DNA of 64,000 nucleotides from Nannobrachium achirus (lineage: Eukaryota > Chordata > Actinopteri > Myctophiformes > Myctophidae), in NCBI GenBank assembly GCA_963921795.1, contig OY997640.1, forward strand, positions 56,538,671-56,602,670, read 5' to 3'. The position numbers were made by a program, and so were the translations under genes. The first letter of the stretch is position 1, and every line of letters begins with the position of its first letter. The notes under the pieces are model-generated. The model ran no database searches and had not been told where the DNA came from. It was given only the letters and a program-made list of their open reading frames with translations. Of this stretch, positions 23,210 through 35,239 are shown in pieces.

Positions 23210-23830
23210 CAATAGGCGAAAACTATTTCAATCCCTTCAGCAGGGGAAGGCCCTGAGAAGTCGCATACTCTCAATGATAGCAAGCATTTCCAGGACTACT
23301 GCCTCCTGGCAAGGTTATACAGAGGTGTGCCTAAATGTACTGTAAATGACAACTCATACGGCAGCTCATCTTTTAGATGTAATTAAGTAAAGAAATAATG
23401 AAATAATAAAAGAAAAACTACTTTTTCTCCCAGTAGAAACTCTCTGTGAAATGGCCTGGGGTGAGAGAAAAAAATAAGCCATTGAAGTCTGGGCTGCTTT
23501 CCAGAGATAGCACATTGTGTTTGGTAGCATTAAAGTGTGTATCCACAGGGGTTGCATTCCCCCATTATACTTCCAATGCATAACATGTGCTTATCATTTA
23601 TTTTGCTAATTAAGTGATGTAAAAGTAAAAACACAGAAGACGCCCCACCCACGACTGGGTTTAATTATTAATGTGTTTCATTTTCTTAAAGATGATTACT
23701 GAGGCATTTCTTCTTTATCAGGTGGTATGCAGAGACTGAAGGACCAGGGTAGGCACTGACAGTGGGAATGACATACTAAGGGTTAAACCATTTGAAATTA
23801 AAATGTTGTGGATGTGATATGCTCACCATG
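23210..23830. other. No gene recognised
   Basis: Unassigned AT-rich sequence. Confidence 0.5.
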
Positions 23831-23834
23831 ACAG

Positions 23835-24361
23835 CGGTGGAAAAAGGTACTCACATTGTTTTACTTAAGTAAAAGTATCAATACTGCAATATAGAATGTT
23901 CTGTTACAAGTAAAAGTCCGCAATTCAAAATGTGCTTGAGTAAAAGTACAAAAGTATTGGCATCAAAATGTACATAAAGTGTCAAAAGTAAAAGTCCTGA
24001 TTGTGCAGTGTCCCATTTCAAGTTTTCAAATATATTAAAATATTTTGAAAAAAGCAGATCTACAAGTTCACAATCCATCACATTACGATGCATGTGAGCT
24101 TGAAGATCGTCTATTTTCAAATGGCCAAAATGTTTATAGTGCTGAAGTGGTTAATGTATGTTTTGATAACCAAAATCTACAAAGTAACTAGTAATTAAAG
24201 GTTTCAAATAACTGTAGTGGAGTAAAAGTAGGCCTATATTTTTGGCCTCTGAGATGTGGAGTTGAAGTAAAAGTACTGAAAATGTGAAAACACTAAGTAA
24301 AGTAAAAATACATCAAAAGAACATTACTTAAGTAAAAGTACTTAATTACATTACACCACTG
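23835..24361. mobile_element. DNA transposon with AAGTAAAAGTA subterminal words
   Basis: It starts GGTGGAAAAAGGTACT and ends TACATTACACCACTGC. Both sides carry ACTTAAGTAAAAGTA in inverted or direct form. This layout is common in teleost genomes. The middle holds an HP hairpin at 24043-24121. No coding capacity. Confidence 0.65.
24043..24121. repeat. HP hairpin repeat, full, diverged
   Basis: TTTTGAAAAAAGCAGATCTAC at left and TGAAGATCGTCTATTTTCAAA at right. The inner stem has decayed (CATCACATTACGATGC), so this copy is older. Confidence 0.75.
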
Positions 24362-24661
24362 CACAACTGATTTTTATATGCTCACCGACTCACTTGGGAA
24401 ACCCATCTATCCCATTTTAATTTAATACAGGCAGTCACAGTACAAGACATAATTCATTCTGGCACTCTCACATACAGCACAGTACATACGGTCCTTTTGG
24501 TTCCATTTGTACACACTCAGAGTTACAGACCTGTAATGGTCAATTTGGACCACCTTCAAGCAATCCCGAATGTCCCTCAACCCATTTTGAGGACCACAGC
24601 AAGTATATAAATTGTTTTACAAACATGTTCACTACAAGCTGGCAAGCGATGAACCCTAGTC

Positions 24662-24717
<56 letters not shown>

Positions 24718-24726
24718 TGTGTGTGT
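24662..24726. repeat. (GCGT)n microsatellite
   Basis: About 14 GCGT units, then GTGT. Confidence 0.97.
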
Positions 24727-24739
24727 GAATGTGAAAGGA

Positions 24740-25930
24740 GAATGTTTGCATGTGAGTGCCAGAATGAATTATGTCTTGTAGGCCTCATACGTATGTGTTG
24801 CAGAAATAAACATATAAGTACAGTCTACATTTACAGACAACTACTGTAAATAATTCACTGAAAATAAAATACAGTAAGGTAATGTGATAATAAAAAAAAT
24901 ATGGTAAGCTCTTGGTGTACAAATGTATTCCCTCTTTTTCTCAATAATGGGCACAATTCACCAGTCAACCATGAAGTCCTGACACCAGAGATAAATATTG
25001 TTGAAACCTCATCCATACGAGGAAAACCATTGCTTTGCAGAGGTGGCTTGAGATGCTTGAGAGAGTAAATAAAAGAGGATTAAACCTAATGATATGGATG
25101 AGTCATACTTGAAAGAGGTTATAGCCTTCTGAATGTGAAAATAGATACAACTAGAAAACTTTGGAAGGCAAACTTCAAGAGTTCAAGAGTTATCTTCATC
25201 ATTATTGCCTAATGGGGTTTAAAGCTGGGACTGACAGGTGAAATAGTATAGATAAATAATTAATTAAATGTCATATTTAAAAAGTATAAAAAGTAAAGTC
25301 TTGACCTGCTCGACATGTTAATTTATTCTATGATTTTGTGCTATACTGTAAAGTAAATAAAACTGACTGACTGAAACCGACTGAAAAAAACGACTTACTG
25401 CATAGTGTGAACTGAACACTTACAGTAATGTAACATCAAAGTCAATTTGTATGTAATTAACTGATATGAATAAGTAACGTTATTAACCATCTTCCACAGG
25501 ATGGTGTCTCTGCAGATCCAAGCCACTCGTGTTTGTTTCATTTAAACTGTAAAAAAATAAAAAATAAAACATAAATAAAGAAGAATCATATCAACTAAGT
25601 GCTTCATAGCAAGGACAAACAACTAAATAACAAACCATGACAGCTAAATATGTCATACCGGTATGTAATTTTTGTTCTCTGTCTTAAATCATTCACTTTT
25701 AAACCTGTTTATGAATACTGGGAAAATTACCGTCTTTGAAAGTGTGTGATCTGCAAGCGCCTGCAAGGATCCATGTTTATGCACAGTATCAAAAACACCA
25801 ACAAAAAAAAGAAAAGGAAAAAGGTTTCAAGTCACAAGGCATAAAACATGCCACGGTGTTTAAAACTACACTCACACTTTCCACAGAAGTAACATTTAGC
25901 AGCACTCCTTGGAACCTGGAATAAACCTGT
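24740..25930. other. No gene recognised
   Basis: AT-rich unassigned DNA with A-runs near 25555-25580. No coding region was seen. Confidence 0.5.
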
Positions 25931-25985
25931 GTACAGGGGCGTCACAAGGGGGGGGGGGGGGGGGAATCTGCTGTATATCTGCTAT

Positions 25986-26041
25986 TGAAAAATAGCAGAT
26001 ATACAAGCAGATATACAAGCTTGTATATCTGCTATTTTTGT
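25986..26041. repeat. HP hairpin repeat, rearranged
   Basis: GAAAAATAGCAGATATACAAG and CTTGTATATCTGCTATTTTTG with an internal extra copy of AGCAGATATACAAG. The inner stem seen in copy 2 of the host element is missing. Confidence 0.75.
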
Positions 26042-26281
26042 AAGTCGTGAAAATGTGTGCAAATCTTTGAATATATCTATTTTTTAAGCAAACATTTTGC
26101 TTCTGGGGGGTCCCTGGAACTAAATATTTTGAGATGGGGGTCCGTGGCCAAATACATATCATTTTGGGGGTCCTTCACATGAAAAAGTTTGAGCACCACT
26201 GACATAGAAACATAGGTTTTTCAACAAAAAAAAAACTGGAAGGATTTGAAATATTCAAAGACTTTTGAATAATAAATAAAT

Positions 26282-26356
26282 AAAAATAGCATATCTACAA
26301 GCTCGCAGCATGGCACTCGGTGCTGCACCGTGAGCTTGTAGATCTGCTATTTTCAA
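26282..26356. repeat. HP hairpin repeat, full
   Basis: AAAAATAGCATATCTACAAGC at left and GCTTGTAGATCTGCTATTTTC at right. The inner stem GCATGGCACTCGGTGCTGC is partly decayed from the GCGCGGCAC form seen at 33418. Confidence 0.85.
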
Positions 26357-26429
26357 TAGTTAAAGCACAAAATAACGCAGTGAGTCCTTGTACCCAGGGC
26401 CCAGAATTTGGTGAGACACCCCTGCCTGC

Positions 26430-27870
26430 ATGTACATGAAGGGCAGCAAAATATGTAGCCATGAGGTAATGTCTGGCCAACAAGTGGCTCGCATCAGAGG
26501 GGCAGTGGACGAGGAGACTTCTAATGGACCACAAATGACAAGCCTTATCTGCACACTGGCAGTTGTAGAGGAAAAGCATGCTGATAAGGAGGAGGCTTGT
26601 TGACTTTCATGTGGTGCTGATGAGACAGAGGCGTGAACAGATCTTTAACAGCCTACGACGTGCTCTGGAAAGAGCATGTTATTAAATGCATATGCTGCTG
26701 CAGTGCTGCTGCAACCACCTTCAAAAAGTACAAAGAGAATTGGCTATTGATTATAATGTACATTTAAAAATACACTGTAGATATGTTTGATATGAGGTAT
26801 AAAAAGCAAAGATATGTTCCTTACATGAGTGCACCTTGCAAAGTATCAACTAAATAGTCCATTTAGTAGTCCATTGGAGAGATTACAAATATTTTAGAGA
26901 AATTAACCTTTAAACGTATGGTAACCAATCAGATTAGGTATAGGTCATGTCTAGGTGTAACAGGTGAATACTAGCTAGGGTGTTGGTAGGGTGTAGTAGG
27001 CTGTTGCTGGGTTAAAACAGGTGGTAGGGTGTAGAAAGGATTTGTTATAATGGTGTTGCTAGGGTAAAACAGGCAGACTAAACCAGACAAATTGTAGCTC
27101 TGATTGTAGCTCTCAGGCAGCAGGCAGTGGGAGAGGTATCGTCATTCAGTTCAATGACAATAAGGCAGCTGATTTGAAGACTGGGCATTCATTGATGTTG
27201 CATTTGTGGTTTCCTGCAATCACGGAGATGAGTGACAGACATTCCAATATGTACAGGATAATTACGAAAATGTAACTTTCATACAGTCGACTAGGAGTCT
27301 GCATTGCGTCTCTATAGTTGGCGATCAGAAGATTGACTTCCATTATTCTAAATAGAGGTGTCACCTAACCCTAACCTAAGCCCTAACCCTAACCTCAGTA
27401 TTTCTGAATTGGGGTGTTTCTAAGTAGGGGTGTTTCTGAATAGAGGGCTGCCCCCGGCGATGGGAATCAGGCTTTTTGAATCTTGCAGCTTCAAGGTGGA
27501 ATCTACAGATGGAATGCCAGACATTATGGGGAAGAACTCAACAGGAGCTGAAGGCAGGGCGACACTGATTAGCCTCGTGGCACTGATGAGCACCATACAT
27601 CATCAATACTATCTCGCTAAAGTGAACCATTTCAGTTGTCTTTTGCGCTGAGGACAAATTGTTGTCCTCAGCAAGACACTTATTGTGTTTAGGAAATGTT
27701 GAAAATAAATTGACACAGATCATTGCATGAAATTTCACTGTGGACAGAGCTTCAAATTACAATTTTGGTTTATCTTCTTATGATAGTGACTGGGATATTT
27801 TACAATTCCAAATCAAAATAAAGCATTGCAGCCAAATCTATATCTAGGTAAATTGATTTATTAACATCTC
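26430..27870. other. No gene recognised
   Basis: Unassigned. Around 27365-27395 are several CCCTAA-like words (AACCCTAACCTAAGCCCTAACC), too few and degenerate to call a telomeric array. Confidence 0.5.
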
Positions 27871-28159
27871 TCCGGGAGAGGCTGCCTATGACGATGAGAT
27901 CACATATCACTAATCATATATCACTAATCACCAACCAACGAGGTGCAGCAGTGAAACTTTGTGTTCCTCATAGTGTAGAAGAAACATCATGGCCAGTGTT
28001 GGAGACAGAAAAAGAATGTGCATGGGGAACACACCTGTGGTTGAAGGGGATTGATGATGCCTGGTCACATAGTGTCCCCTCAAGAGGACCCTTGGTGAGG
28101 GAAAAAGAAGAAGAATTTCCGTTTCCAAAGGCTGGTTTAATATATACAGTATATATACA

Positions 28160-28842
<683 letters not shown>

Positions 28843-29077
28843 CATTTGGAATTCCCATGAGGGCAGAATATATAATGTAAAGCATAATATCTGACAGCAC
28901 TCTAAATAGTTAGTGAACGTCTAAAGCTGTGCCATTGCATTACTTTATAGATAATTTAGGTTAGATGGTAATCTGCATGAAAACATGTTTATCAATTTTG
29001 ACCCCAACAATTTTAGCTTTTTTCTCGACTTTTACGTGACATGGTCAATTGTCATATCTATCACTAAATTCTGTAAA

Positions 29078-29122
29078 GTGAGTGAGTGAGTGAGTGAGTG
29101 AGTGAGTGAGTGAGTGAGTGAG
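29078..29122. repeat. (GTGA)n microsatellite
   Basis: About eleven GTGA units. Confidence 0.95.
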
Positions 29123-29524
29123 TTTTGAGAAAAAGATTCAATGCATTGTCTCGGCAACAAACGAAGCATCAAGGTTGAGAAAAGTTCAACTTTGCCGCTG
29201 CCGCTGTGTGGTGAGTCCCCAGCATATCCTACTATATATAATAAGGAAACTGTCATCAAAACAATGTAATCAAAACCTGTCTTTTCAGCAGAGTTCTCCT
29301 CTGTGGCTTGAGCAATTGATCTGAACTAGCACACGGGCATTCATATGCACACAACCACAACAACAACACCTGTTTTTTATTATCCCAAAATGTAAGCTGT
29401 TTATTAGCGTTTTTGTGTAAACACCGGGGATTCCGATTTTTTGATCATCTAAGAAAAAATATATATATAAAAAGAGACATTTTGAGATACAAGGTTTCTA
29501 CTCGACAGCAACAATATCTTTCCT

Positions 29525-29710
29525 TCTTTTTTTTCTTTTTTTTTCTTGTTTTTTGGCCTTTTTATTGATAGTATACAGTAGACTGACAGGAAATGGGGAG
29601 AGAGAGAGATGGGGAGTGACATGTGGCAAAGGCCGTCTGGCTCGGGAATCGAACCGGCGACGCCGCGGCAACCATGCCTATGTGGCGGTGCCTATGTGGT
29701 ATGTGACTTA
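29525..29710 (-). mobile_element. tRNA-derived SINE, truncated head, minus orientation
   Basis: Same family as 13477-13671: shared GTAGACTGACAGGAAATGGG, GTGACATGTGGCAAA and GGGAATCGAACCGGCGACGC. On the minus strand the last contains an exact pol III B box, GGTTCGATTCC. The T-rich run at 29525-29552 is the poly-A tail. The 5' head seen in the other copy is replaced by CTATGTGG repeats. Confidence 0.78.
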
Positions 29711-29714
29711 TCTC

Positions 29715-30870
29715 TAGACTGAATTTACCTCGCTTAACCTCACCCCGTAAACACAGCTTTAAGAGTGAGTCAGGTTTAGGATCAATCGTGGATTTATACC
29801 CTTTGCGTCAAGCATCACGCCTTAAGATAATCCCCAAAGCTGAGAGGATTTAAAGTATCTGCTCAAGACCCACTGAATTCCAGGTATTTGATTGAGTATG
29901 AGAGAGGAAACAGATGTGCCTCAGATTGTGAATGTTACGACTCCTAATAATTCCATACAATTTTAACTTGGTGAAATTGGGCTTTTAATAGCACTATTAA
30001 CAGTGATCATTCCTGTTCTGTCACACTTCAAACACTCATTAATTACAGAATGTTCAAGACGTCTTAGTGAGGACAAACAGGAAATGATCCATGCCTTCAC
30101 AAGCACAAATACACACATTAACACCGTATGTTCAAAATCGTTCATGACAAACCATTATTAAACTATAGGCTAGGAAAGCATCCAATGACTGCTGCAAGAC
30201 AAATAAGCCTCAGCGAACGTCTTAACAAATGAAGGCTGAAACGACACTTTTAAGCATCATCAAATTATGGGTACTGGGTTAGTTGCGTGTTAGCCCAAGT
30301 CCTTGGAAAACCGATGGAACAGCCTTCAAAGCTTTGAACAAGTGTACTCAGACATCTGAGGTGTTGAATTTCCTCATGGCAGAGCGATGGTTTCTCAACC
30401 ATGTTATGATGTGCAGTACTTCCTTGGCTCGAAATGACTGACAGAGGCCCACTGATGCTGATAATTATCCAATCAATTCAAATTGGAAAACAACATTGTA
30501 GATCTCGTCTATATAAAGGTCATACAGTATGACTGAAACCCCTTTCACAGACGTGCTACAAGGAATGATCTGCATGCATCCTATATGAGGGGGTTTAGGC
30601 TATCAGGCTCCACTGTGAAGGTCCTCAAGGAAATCTCTCATACCATCATTAAACGCTTGCTCTTCACAAAGATTGAACCGCCTGCAGACTGCGCAGTCAT
30701 TTCACTTGTGATTCATAGGCAGGTGTTGATCGCTAGGTGCGAAGACGCATAGACACAGAGATACAGTGCATCCTCCACACACACATACACACGCACACAC
30801 TCCCTCAGGTCATCGGCGAGGCGCGTGCCGAGTTTGCAGTCAGACGGTTGTACGGTTCTCAAGATACATG
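29715..30870. other. No gene recognised
   Basis: Unassigned DNA. No frame or splice pattern was convincing. Confidence 0.5.
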
Positions 30871-30877
30871 AACTACA

Positions 30878-30878
30878 G

Positions 30879-30907
<29 letters not shown>
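30878..30907. repeat. (AC)n microsatellite
   Basis: About 14 AC units. A shorter impure AC block lies at 30775-30800. Confidence 0.95.
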
Positions 30908-30909
<2 letters not shown>

Positions 30910-31514
30910 TTTTGCGCATTTACAGATGGAAAGATATTGTTGTTGCTTCCCCAACACTGCACTGCATGGATACAGTACACCCTCATTTTATTCCATTGAA
31001 AACATTTCAAATCATCTGGATCTTGACCTGGTCCTCACCTGATGAAGTCCATGTGGATGGTCGTCAACTGAATAAAATAAAAGGGTTGAGAGTATTAAGT
31101 GTGCTGACTTAACCTGTTTTATCTTTTTTTCCCCTTAGAAGATTCCAAGGTTCCTAGCATTTCGACTGCTTTAATTCTCTGCCAGCAAATGCAAATTAAA
31201 CGCACACACTTCGCTGTTTGATGTGGAAACCTGTCTCCATGCCATGATACTCTAATATCCTGGAATCCCCAGAGACGGGACACATCAGAGATGCAAATGG
31301 AACAGACAGCAGTGATTTATCCCTTGTCCCATAATGCAACATTAGCCCAAGCTCTAAACACGGTTGACAGCAAAGTTGAAAGAACCCGAGAGAAAGAGGG
31401 AGAGGAGGAAAAGTGAATTCTCATGGGACACACTGTATGTAGAGACAGAGAGAAAGTGAGGGGGAAAAAAACAGAAGCCGAGAGGGAGTCCTTGAGAGGG
31501 AAAGACACAGAAAG

Positions 31515-31555
31515 AGTGTGAGAGAGAGCAGAGGCAGCAGTAAGACAGAGGAGAG
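31515..31555 (+). repeat. 41-bp direct repeat, left copy
   Basis: Begins AGTGTGAGAGAGAGCAG and ends AGACAGAGGAGAG. It lies immediately outside the left end of the element at 31556. The right partner at 32153-32193 differs at one base. Confidence 0.9.
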
Positions 31556-32152
31556 CAGGGACGTTCTGGCCATTGGGAAAAGCGGGACAACTCCCGAACG
31601 GCCGGTTCATTCCCGGCCGGTCCAGGCCGGCCATTAGGAAAAAATAAATAAATAAATGTAGGCCTTCGTTCCATTTTGGGGGCTGGGCGGCCAACAAAGT
31701 AAATCGTCACTGTCGGGCAGAAACCCAGAAGGAGCGAATACACTTCGCTGTCCCTCCAGAAACTTTGTATCTCCAAGTTTCAAATTTGTACATTTTTTCG
31801 CAAAGCAAAGCCCTGCTTCATCATACAAGGCCGTTGCACAAAAGTAGTGAAAACAGCAATTCTACAAGCACACAACGCCTCGCAGCTTGTAGATCGGCTG
31901 TTTTCACTAGTTTAAATCATTTTTAAAATGATAAATACAAAACAAACGGTTTTGGACATACAAGGTTTCCACCCGACAACGACGAAATATAACTCATGTA
32001 ATTGGCCCACTGGCTTGTCACTTGTCATGATCTGAAATGGCAAATCTTTGAGTAGCAGCAGCGCTATGGAGAGAGATCTCTCTCTATAGCGCACAGTGAG
32101 GGCCTCTCCAACTCTTTTTCCTGGGTTGAATCAGGGGCCCAGCATGTCCCTG
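31556..32152. mobile_element. hAT-like element, CAGGGACGTNCTGG ends, copy 1
   Basis: It starts CAGGGACGTTCTGGCCATTG and ends GGGCCCAGCATGTCCCTG, 597 bp. It is collinear, in the opposite orientation, with 34558-34985. It contains one HP hairpin at 31845-31909. Non-coding. Instead of an 8-bp duplication it is flanked by 41-bp direct repeats. Confidence 0.85.
31845..31909. repeat. HP hairpin repeat, inner stem partly lost
   Basis: TAGTGAAAACAGCAATTCTAC at left and GTAGATCGGCTGTTTTCACTA at right. The inner right strand is deleted (AACGCCTCGCAGCTTG). The outermost TAGTG/CACTA also pairs. Confidence 0.8.
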
Positions 32153-32193
32153 AGTGTGAGAGAGAGCAGAGGCAGCAGTAAGACAGAGGAAAG
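32153..32193 (+). repeat. 41-bp direct repeat, right copy
   Basis: Begins directly after the right end of the element at 32152 and matches 31515-31555 at 40 of 41 bases. Confidence 0.9.
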
Positions 32194-32199
32194 CAATAT

Positions 32200-33055
32200 A
32201 GAGTCAAGAGATGAACAGACAGAGGGAAGTCGCTGGATTCTTGTGGGTTTGTAGAGGTTTAACAGGATGATGTGTCGTCATTCCCGTCCCACATTCCGCA
32301 TCCCCAACACGTTCCAGCTTCCTGCTGACGTGGGTCACACTTTGATCTGGATGGACCATTATTAGAAGCCACGTGTCCACAAGCCAAGGCTGTGCCACCC
32401 GTACAACCGGCCACAAACATAATCTCCTCCACCGCAGAGAGGATGGGCATTCTGGCAGCATGTGCTGTGCAGAAGGTTGTTCACTTGAAAGAACCAGACA
32501 GGCCCTCATAAGTAATAGGTTTCAAAGTTGAACGTTGTTGTGAAAAATAAAAGGGTTACTTAAAAAAGCTCTAATCGCGTACGGATGTAAAAATCAACAG
32601 TGTAGCTGCTGAACAGTGTATTAGATCTCAACAGTTGCTTTGTGGCATCACATATTGATCTAGAAATTATGACATCTGTAAAAAGAAGTTATCAGGCTGT
32701 CTACACACATCTTTAGACTGCACCCCTCAACTACACATACCGAAAATATCATTAAAAAAGCATGTTACAGTAAAGCCATCATCCTTGAAAGTTAAGCCTA
32801 GATCTATAACCGAGACCTATATCGTACAAGGAGGACAGGCAAGAGATAAATATTGTTTTGATATCAAGTTTTTTCAGCGAAGGCCATCGTACTCTATAGT
32901 GCAGCCAGGGTCCCATGATGGTGCAATCTGCTGTAAATGTTGACAATTTTATCATCTAGGCTGCTCTCGAGCTTTATTCTCCCACTAAACCGGTATTTTC
33001 CAGATGTGCCAATTACCCCGCATGGAGCTAGCCGCCTTGTTATGGCTGATAGTAC
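32200..33055. other. No gene recognised
   Basis: Unassigned. A 17-base word AATCTCCTCCACCGCAG at about 32421 recurs at about 48140, too short to interpret. Confidence 0.5.
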
Positions 33056-33144
33056 TGCCAACAGTGCAGGGGCGTCACAAGGGGGAGGAAAGTGGGACTG
33101 AGTTACTGGGGCCCAAGGTGGAGGGGCCCTAATAACTTTAGCTA

Positions 33145-33221
33145 TTGAAAAATAGCAGATATACAAGCTCACAGCGCGGCACCGAGTGCCGCGCTGCGAG
33201 CTTGTAGATCTGCTATTTTTT
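33145..33221. repeat. HP hairpin repeat, full
   Basis: GAAAAATAGCAGATATACAAG at left and CTTGTAGATCTGCTATTTTT at right. The inner stem AGCGCGGCAC pairs with GTGCCGCGCT. Confidence 0.9.
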
Positions 33222-33417
33222 AAAAGTCGTGAAAATGTGCGCAAATCTTTGAATATATGTATTTTTTAAGTGAACATTTGTAACTAAAATGTTGCTTCTG
33301 GGGGGGGGGGTCCCTGGAACTAAATATTTTGAGATGGAGGGGTCCTTCACATGAAAAAGTTTGAGCATCACTGACATGGAAACATAGGTTTCTTGGCACA
33401 CATTTTCACGATTTTTC

Positions 33418-33490
33418 AAAAACAGCAGATCTACAAGCTCGCAGCGCGGCACTCGGTGCCGCGCTGTGAGCTTGTATATCTGCTGTTTTT
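33418..33490. repeat. HP hairpin repeat, full
   Basis: AAAAACAGCAGATCTACAAGC at left and GCTTGTATATCTGCTGTTTTT at right. The inner stem AGCGCGGCAC pairs with GTGCCGCGCT around a TCG loop. Confidence 0.9.
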
Positions 33491-33741
33491 CAATAGTTAA
33501 CATTCATGGGGGCCCGCAGTGAATCCTTGTACCCAGGGCCCAGAATTTGGTGTGACGCCCCTGCAACAGTGTCACAGAGTAAGATTTATAGGAACCCTGC
33601 ATTTGTGTCATCATATACACATAGGGGTATTCCAATACATCATGAAAGCGGTTGCAGCTGCGAAGAACTGTCTGAGCTGTGAGCTCTCGGGTCGGTCGTG
33701 AGCCTGATTTATACTCAGTTGCACACCCATGCGCCACGCAC

Positions 33742-33826
33742 CAAAAATAGCAGATCTACATGCTCACAACGCGCCACAACGTGAAGCCGCTGTAACGCGT
33801 TGGGAGCTTGTAGATCGTCTGTTTTT
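33742..33826. repeat. HP hairpin repeat, full, longer loop
   Basis: AAAAATAGCAGATCTACATGC at left and GCTTGTAGATCGTCTGTTTTT at right. The inner stem AACGCG pairs with CGCGTT around a loop of about 23 bases. Confidence 0.8.
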
Positions 33827-34069
33827 GATGCCCAACACGATGTGCAACAATGTATAACTAAGGCGTTAGACTGCATTGGATAATATAAGTGGAACAGGTT
33901 TCAGAGAGACAATGGGAAAACACCAGTGTTCTGTTGACTGATGTTATGGCTCTGGTACGGAGCTACGTTTTAATATGCAATTATTAATGCCAGGATACTT
34001 GGTTGTATAATTGGGATAATTGACGGGTCGGCGGTCATTATCGATAAATCAATCCCTTCATCCCTTCAT

Positions 34070-34430
34070 ACATTTTTTTCGCAAAGCAAAGCCGTTGCAC
34101 AAAAGTAGTGAAAACAGCAGAGCTACAAGCACACAATGCCTCGCGGTGCGAGGCGTTGTGTGCTTGTAGATCGGCTGTTTTCACTAGTTTAAATCATTTT
34201 TAAAATGATAAATACAAAACATACAAGGTTTCCACCCGACAACGACGATATGTATGTACAGATGTGCCATTTCACAACTTCACACGTCCTGCCATTGGCA
34301 AGACAATAGATTTCCAGTGGATTGGTATCTCTGACTTCGAAGTTTAAATCTACCCGTGAAGGTGCTGCTTTTCAATGGGAATGGATTGGTTTCTTGCCAT
34401 TTGTGAGTTTCTGCAAAAAATATGCTCCAT
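34070..34430. mobile_element. Internal fragment of the CAGGGACGT element family
   Basis: TTTTTTTCGCAAAGCAAAGC, TTGCACAAAAGTAGTGAAAAC, the hairpin, TAGTTTAAATCATTTTTAAA and TTTCCACCCGACAACGACGA follow the order of 31793-31985. From 34262 it continues with the segment shared with 17655-17886. Neither terminus is present. Confidence 0.7.
34106..34186. repeat. HP hairpin repeat, full
   Basis: TAGTGAAAACAGCAGAGCTAC at left and GTAGATCGGCTGTTTTCACTA at right. The inner stem AATGCCTCGC pairs with GCGAGGCGTT, with one A-T to G-T change. Confidence 0.9.
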
Positions 34431-34557
34431 TCTCCATACAAATTTGAAAAGCAAAACAGGGAAAGAAACCTGGGGGGAAAATGCATTTACAGGAAATGTG
34501 TAGGAAATGAGCAGTAAAGCCTGAAGACTTGAAACGGCACATCTATGTATTACTCCT

Positions 34558-34985
34558 CAGGGACGTGCTGGGCCCCTGATTCAGCCCGGGAAAAAGAGTT
34601 GGAGAGGCCCTCTCTATAGCACTGCTGCTGCTACTCAAAGATTTGCCATTTCAGATCATGACAAGTGACAAGCCAGTGGGCCAATTACATGAATTAGGCC
34701 TATATTTCGTTGTTGTTGGGTGTCCAAACCCGTTGGTTTTCTATTTTATCATTTAAAAAATGATTTAAACGAGTGAAAACAGCCGATCTACAAGCACACA
34801 ACGCCTCGAGGTGCGAGGCGTTGTGTGCTTGTAGATCTGCTGTTTTCACTACTTTTGTGCAAACAGTTTCATTTTTACTTTTGTGCAAACAGTTTAATTT
34901 TTTTCCTAATGGCCCGGCCTGGACCGGCCGAGAATGAACCGGCCGTTCCGTTGTCCCGCTTTTCCCAATGGCCAGCACGTCCCTG
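34558..34985. mobile_element. hAT-like element, CAGGGACGTGCTGG ends, copy 2 (inverted)
   Basis: 428 bp from CAGGGACGTGCTGGGCCC to GGCCAGCACGTCCCTG, with a perfect 8-bp target duplication TTACTCCT at 34550-34557 and 34986-34993. It is opposite in orientation to 31556-32152 and lacks that copy's longer left interior. It holds one HP hairpin. GGCCGG-rich termini can form internal hairpins. Confidence 0.93.
34772..34850. repeat. HP hairpin repeat, full
   Basis: AGTGAAAACAGCCGATCTAC at left and GTAGATCTGCTGTTTTCACT at right. The inner stem AACGCCTCG pairs with CGAGGCGTT. Confidence 0.92.
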
Positions 34986-34993
34986 TTACTCCT

Positions 34994-35230
34994 ACAGAAT
35001 TTGTCCAAACATCACACAAATCGGTACACATTATATAGATAGTCATTTGATCAAGACGAACCTGGCCGATTTTTCATATTTCATCCTGATTGGCAATAAC
35101 TTCATCATCATTAATCCCTCAACTTCCACAGATTCCACTCAACTTTAACTGAATTTCGAACATTTCTGGCCCACAATAACCTACCAGACCTGGCGGAGGC
35201 CTGTGCTCCGAGGAGCACTTTTTCTAGTTA
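34994..35230. repeat. Dispersed teleost-type repeat
   Basis: AATTTGTCCAAACATCACAC, GATCAAGACGAACCTGGCCG, TTTTTCATATTTCATCCTGA and CTCCGAGGAGCACTTTTTCT are wording I associate with a common fish-genome repeat. The hAT-like element at 34558 lies next to its left side. Non-coding. Confidence 0.5.
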
Positions 35231-35239
35231 TTACTATGT

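Larger units (their letters stand above)
25934..26424. mobile_element. hAT-like element, CAGGGGCGTCAC end, copy 1
   Basis: It starts CAGGGGCGTCACAAGG and ends GGTGAGACACCCCTG, 491 bp. It is collinear with 33067-33563 over its length. The 8-bp flanks CCTGTGTA and CCTGCATG agree at five of eight bases, consistent with a decayed target duplication. It holds a G-run at 25948 and two HP hairpins at the same relative places as in copy 2. Confidence 0.8.
33067..33563. mobile_element. hAT-like element, CAGGGGCGTCAC end, copy 2
   Basis: 497 bp from CAGGGGCGTCACAAGG to GTGTGACGCCCCTG. It has a perfect 8-bp target duplication CAACAGTG at 33059-33066 and 33564-33571. Collinear with 25934-26424. It holds two HP hairpins (33145 and 33418) and a G-run at 33301-33310. 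No transposase. Confidence 0.93.

Noticed and set aside
23835-24361. AAGTAAAAGTA words as regulatory binding sites
   Set aside because: They belong to the subterminal zones of a DNA transposon type common in fish.
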